Of a DNA stretch of 64,000 bases, positions 61,654 to 64,000 are shown piece after piece (positions within the stretch are counted from its first letter, which is position 1; each line of letters begins with the position of its first letter). The notes beneath the pieces were generated by a model. It had not been told where the DNA came from and ran no database searches. It saw only the letters and a program-made list of their open reading frames with translations. Source of the DNA: Candidatus Poribacteria bacterium (lineage in GTDB: Bacteria; Poribacteria; WGA-4E; WGA-3G); contig JAJECK010000113.1 in assembly GCA_022822085.1 (NCBI GenBank), positions 1 to 64,000 of the forward strand, given 5' to 3'. Made by a program: the position numbers and the translations under genes.

Positions 61654-63363
61654 GTGACACAACCTAATCTTATTTTCGTTATTACCGATGACCAAGGTTA
61701 CGGTGATTTGGGATGCACTGGAAATCCAGTCATCAACACCCCGAATTTAGACGCACTTGCTGGAGAGAGCGTTCAACTGCGGAATCTGCATGTCGGTCCT
61801 ACCTGTTCACCGACACGCGCCGGCATCATGACCGGTAGATACTGCAACTCCACAGGTGTGTGGCATACCATCGGAGGTAGGTCACTCCTCCGCAGTGATG
61901 AGGTCACGATGGCAGATATCTTCAGACGCAACGGATATAAAACCGGCATGTTCGGAAAGTGGCATCTCGGCGATAACTATCCTTTCCGTCCGCACGACCG
62001 CGGCTTTGAAGAGGCACTCTATCACGGCGGTGGTGGAATTAGCCAAACACCTGATTATTGGGGGAACGACTATTTTGACGACACCTATTTTAGTAACGGT
62101 TCTGAACAACCTTTTGAGGGATACTGCACAGATGTATGGTTTCAAGAAGGAATGAAGTTTATTGAGCGCAATAAGGACCGTCCATTTTTCTGTTATATCC
62201 CGACCAATGCACCACACGGTCCCTTCCGCGTTCCAGATGCATATAGTGAGGTATATAGAAGGAAAGGAGAACCAGAATCGCGTGCATGTTTTTATGGCAT
62301 GATTACCAACATAGACGATAATATGGCGCGACTACGACACCATCTCAAAGTGCTCGGACTTGAGGAAAATACAATCCTGATCTTTATGACAGATAACGGT
62401 TCTGCTAATGGTTGTGACTTGGATGGACAGCAGTTCGTTAAGTCAGGTTATAACGCAGGTATGCGGGGCAAAAAAGGATCACCTTATGAAGGTGGACACC
62501 GTGTTCCGCTCTTTATGCATTGGCCAGAAGGTGGTTTCTCACAAAAGAAGGAAGTTGACGAACTCACGGCAAACATTGATCTGCTGCCAACACTTATCGA
62601 CCTTTGTGAATTAGAAGTCTCTGAGACTTCACGTTTCCATGGCAAAAGTTTCACACCGTTATTACAAGATCAGTTAGTAGAATGGGAAGATCGCGTGGTT
62701 GTCACAGATTCACAACGGATTGAAAATCCAATAAAGTGGAGGCAGAGTGCCACTATGTCACAAAGATGGCGACTCATCAATGGCACTGAACTCTACGATA
62801 TCCAAGCAGACCCCGAACAGCGAGAGGACATTGCAAATGAACATCCCGATGTTGTTGCTGAACTTCGCGAACATTATGAAGCCTGGTGGACATTGGTATC
62901 AGAAAGATTTGATGAGGAATGTCCAATTGTTATCGGCACACAAAACGAGCAACTTGCTTGTATAACGACACATGATTGGCACGGCAGTGGAAATGCGTGG
63001 AATCAAGGTTCTATTCGCAACGGAATGGAATGCAACGGATATTGGGCAATTGAAGTACCAGAAGATGGCGAATATAGTTTTGAGTTACGCCGCTGGCCCC
63101 GTGAGGAAAATAGGGCAATCACCGAAGGTATTCCGGGTGAGAAAATTGACCTTTACAACGGTGGACGCGCATTAGATTTGAAAACAGCACAAATCCGTAT
63201 TGGTGATCAGACTGCGACACAAACTATTGCACCTGATGCTGTTGGTGTTACCTTTACATTTGACCTCAAAGCGGGACAAACACGTATGCATACAGAATTT
63301 TCTGATGAATCAGAGGAATTATCGCTTGGTGCATATTATGTCTATGTGAAACGGGTGATTTAA
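61654..63363 (+). CDS. Sulfatase (arylsulfatase-like) with a C-terminal extra domain
   Basis: The 569-residue protein begins at a GTG with GGAGA upstream. It has LIFVITDDQGYGDLGCTGNP with the metal-binding Asp pair, the sulfatase signature CSPTRAGIMTGRY (about residue 51), where the Cys becomes formylglycine, GMFGKWHLG, and FMTDNGSANG. From about residue 430 there is a beta-rich domain unlike the core (THDWHGSGNAWNQGSI and GYWAIEVPEDGEYSFELRRW), perhaps carbohydrate binding. No signal peptide is visible, so it may be cytoplasmic, acting on imported sulfated sugars. A modifying enzyme is not in the window. Confidence 0.88.
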   Translation: MTQPNLIFVITDDQGYGDLGCTGNPVINTPNLDALAGESVQLRNLHVGPTCSPTRAGIMTGRYCNSTGVWHTIGGRSLLRSDEVTMADIFRRNGYKTGMFGKWHLGDNYPFRPHDRGFEEALYHGGGGISQTPDYWGNDYFDDTYFSNGSEQPFEGYCTDVWFQEGMKFIERNKDRPFFCYIPTNAPHGPFRVPDAYSEVYRRKGEPESRACFYGMITNIDDNMARLRHHLKVLGLEENTILIFMTDNGSANGCDLDGQQFVKSGYNAGMRGKKGSPYEGGHRVPLFMHWPEGGFSQKKEVDELTANIDLLPTLIDLCELEVSETSRFHGKSFTPLLQDQLVEWEDRVVVTDSQRIENPIKWRQSATMSQRWRLINGTELYDIQADPEQREDIANEHPDVVAELREHYEAWWTLVSERFDEECPIVIGTQNEQLACITTHDWHGSGNAWNQGSIRNGMECNGYWAIEVPEDGEYSFELRRWPREENRAITEGIPGEKIDLYNGGRALDLKTAQIRIGDQTATQTIAPDAVGVTFTFDLKAGQTRMHTEFSDESEELSLGAYYVYVKRVI

Positions 63364-63402
63364 GAAGTTGCTTAATAGCATCAATGGAATAATGAACTTT
63401 GT

Positions 63403-63433
63403 CGATAGGTTCGGTTTTTCAACCGAACCTATC
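63403..63433. terminator. Hairpin terminator between sulfatase and LamG genes
   Basis: GATAGGTTCGGTT (63403-63415) pairs perfectly with AACCGAACCTATC (63421-63433) over a five-base T-rich loop. It lies between convergent genes; no T run follows directly, so strength is uncertain. Confidence 0.6.
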
Positions 63434-63480
63434 AAGATTTAAGCAACATTAGCACCAACAACATAGGACAATTATTTATA

Positions 63481-64000
63481 CTACTGCTGTTTCAGTTTTC
63501 CCCAAACCGTAGACAATTTGTCGGTAGGTTCCACAGCATAAGCAGTATGGTAAATACCATCTTCCATTATCGTCTGGATCTCTTCTTCGGTTAAGGCATC
63601 GTTGAAAAGACCAACATCGTCCATTATAACAGTAGATTGAAAACTTGCTCCTTTGTCAGTTGCAAGCCATGCTGTCTGCTTTTCTTTTACAAGTTGAAAT
63701 TTTGGGACTGCTTGTGAGACCTTCTCTTCCCCGTTGACATATATTTTCGCGATGTTCCCATCGTAGGTATTGGCGACATGATACCATGTTCTTGCCTTAA
63801 CAACAAAACCACTGGTAACATTCCAGTTATTGCTCCAACTGCGAAGGTTATTAGGAATTTCTTTATATGGCACATAGCGGTTATTACTCTGATCGTGTAT
63901 AGAGAAATAGTTCTGTTGTCCTGCTACATCGGTGAACTGTATCCATAGGATGAAGCTCATTTTATCGGTTACGACTGCATCATCAAACTGAATAGTTACA
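63481..64000 (-). CDS. LamG domain protein, C-terminal part (continues past the window)
   Basis: The frame is open from the window edge (VTIQFDDAVVTDKMSFILWI) to the stop at 63481, so the gene begins outside. The visible 172 residues form most of a LamG domain with ARTWYHVANTYDGNIAKIYV and a DVGLFNDALTEEEIQTIM block. They end in VEPTDKLSTVWGKLKQQ, the same C-terminal motif as in the LamG proteins at 11717 and 12637. Confidence 0.8.
   Translation of the reverse strand, partial: VTIQFDDAVVTDKMSFILWIQFTDVAGQQNYFSIHDQSNNRYVPYKEIPNNLRSWSNNWNVTSGFVVKARTWYHVANTYDGNIAKIYVNGEEKVSQAVPKFQLVKEKQTAWLATDKGASFQSTVIMDDVGLFNDALTEEEIQTIMEDGIYHTAYAVEPTDKLSTVWGKLKQQ

Overview
The window looks like a piece of a Candidatus Poribacteria (or closely related marine) genome. 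The reasons are the gene content (four PhyH-type dioxygenases, three LamG proteins sharing one C-terminal motif, a Gfo/Idh/MocA oxidoreductase, a DUF1080 protein, a sulfatase and a PL10 pectate lyase), the moderate GC content and the many short dispersed inverted-repeat elements between genes. This assignment is inferred from content; no rRNA or other phylogenetic marker was tested.

Layout. 1-3.7 kb holds the tail of a transposase, a nuclease-like orphan gene, a decayed short-chain dehydrogenase and almost 2 kb of repeats. 3.36-7.67 kb is a histidine block. It starts with a consensus sigma70 promoter, a 13-codon leader peptide with four His codons and a terminator-like hairpin, followed by a HisRS-like gene (probably hisZ), short-form hisG and hisS. 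7.7-27.3 kb is a catabolic and surface region: an AAA-nuclease protein, a phosphoesterase lipoprotein, PhyH dioxygenases, LamG proteins, pectate lyase, a Gfo/Idh oxidoreductase, a thioredoxin-like TPR protein, a TonB receptor with its lipoprotein, and a multiheme cytochrome c. 27.5-34.3 kb carries a large membrane protein, two unknown genes, an rpe/two-dehydrogenase/apt operon and tRNA-Arg(CCT).

34.5-49.1 kb is the most unusual part. secD and secF run 4 nt apart into a co-directional cluster made of three YaaA/DUF6884-like proteins, two HerA helicases, two NurA-type nucleases, a TGT/DpdA-like base-exchange enzyme, a relic of a second TGT gene and a sigma54-type regulator. I read it as two diverged modules, each holding DUF6884-like, HerA, NurA and TGT components. 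Its parts suggest 7-deazaguanine modification of DNA coupled to a helicase-nuclease, perhaps a defence system. The function is inference.

49.1-64 kb holds TPR proteins, a frameshifted Uma2 nuclease gene, MoxR, a GHMP kinase, HU, asd, mtnK, a CbpA-type dnaJ and a PD-(D/E)XK Rpn-like nuclease. The Rpn-like gene has a strong internal ribosome-binding site and start in front of its C-terminal domain, and two further free-standing tandem copies of that domain follow it. The window ends with an aspartate aminotransferase, a sulfatase and the 3' end of a third LamG gene.
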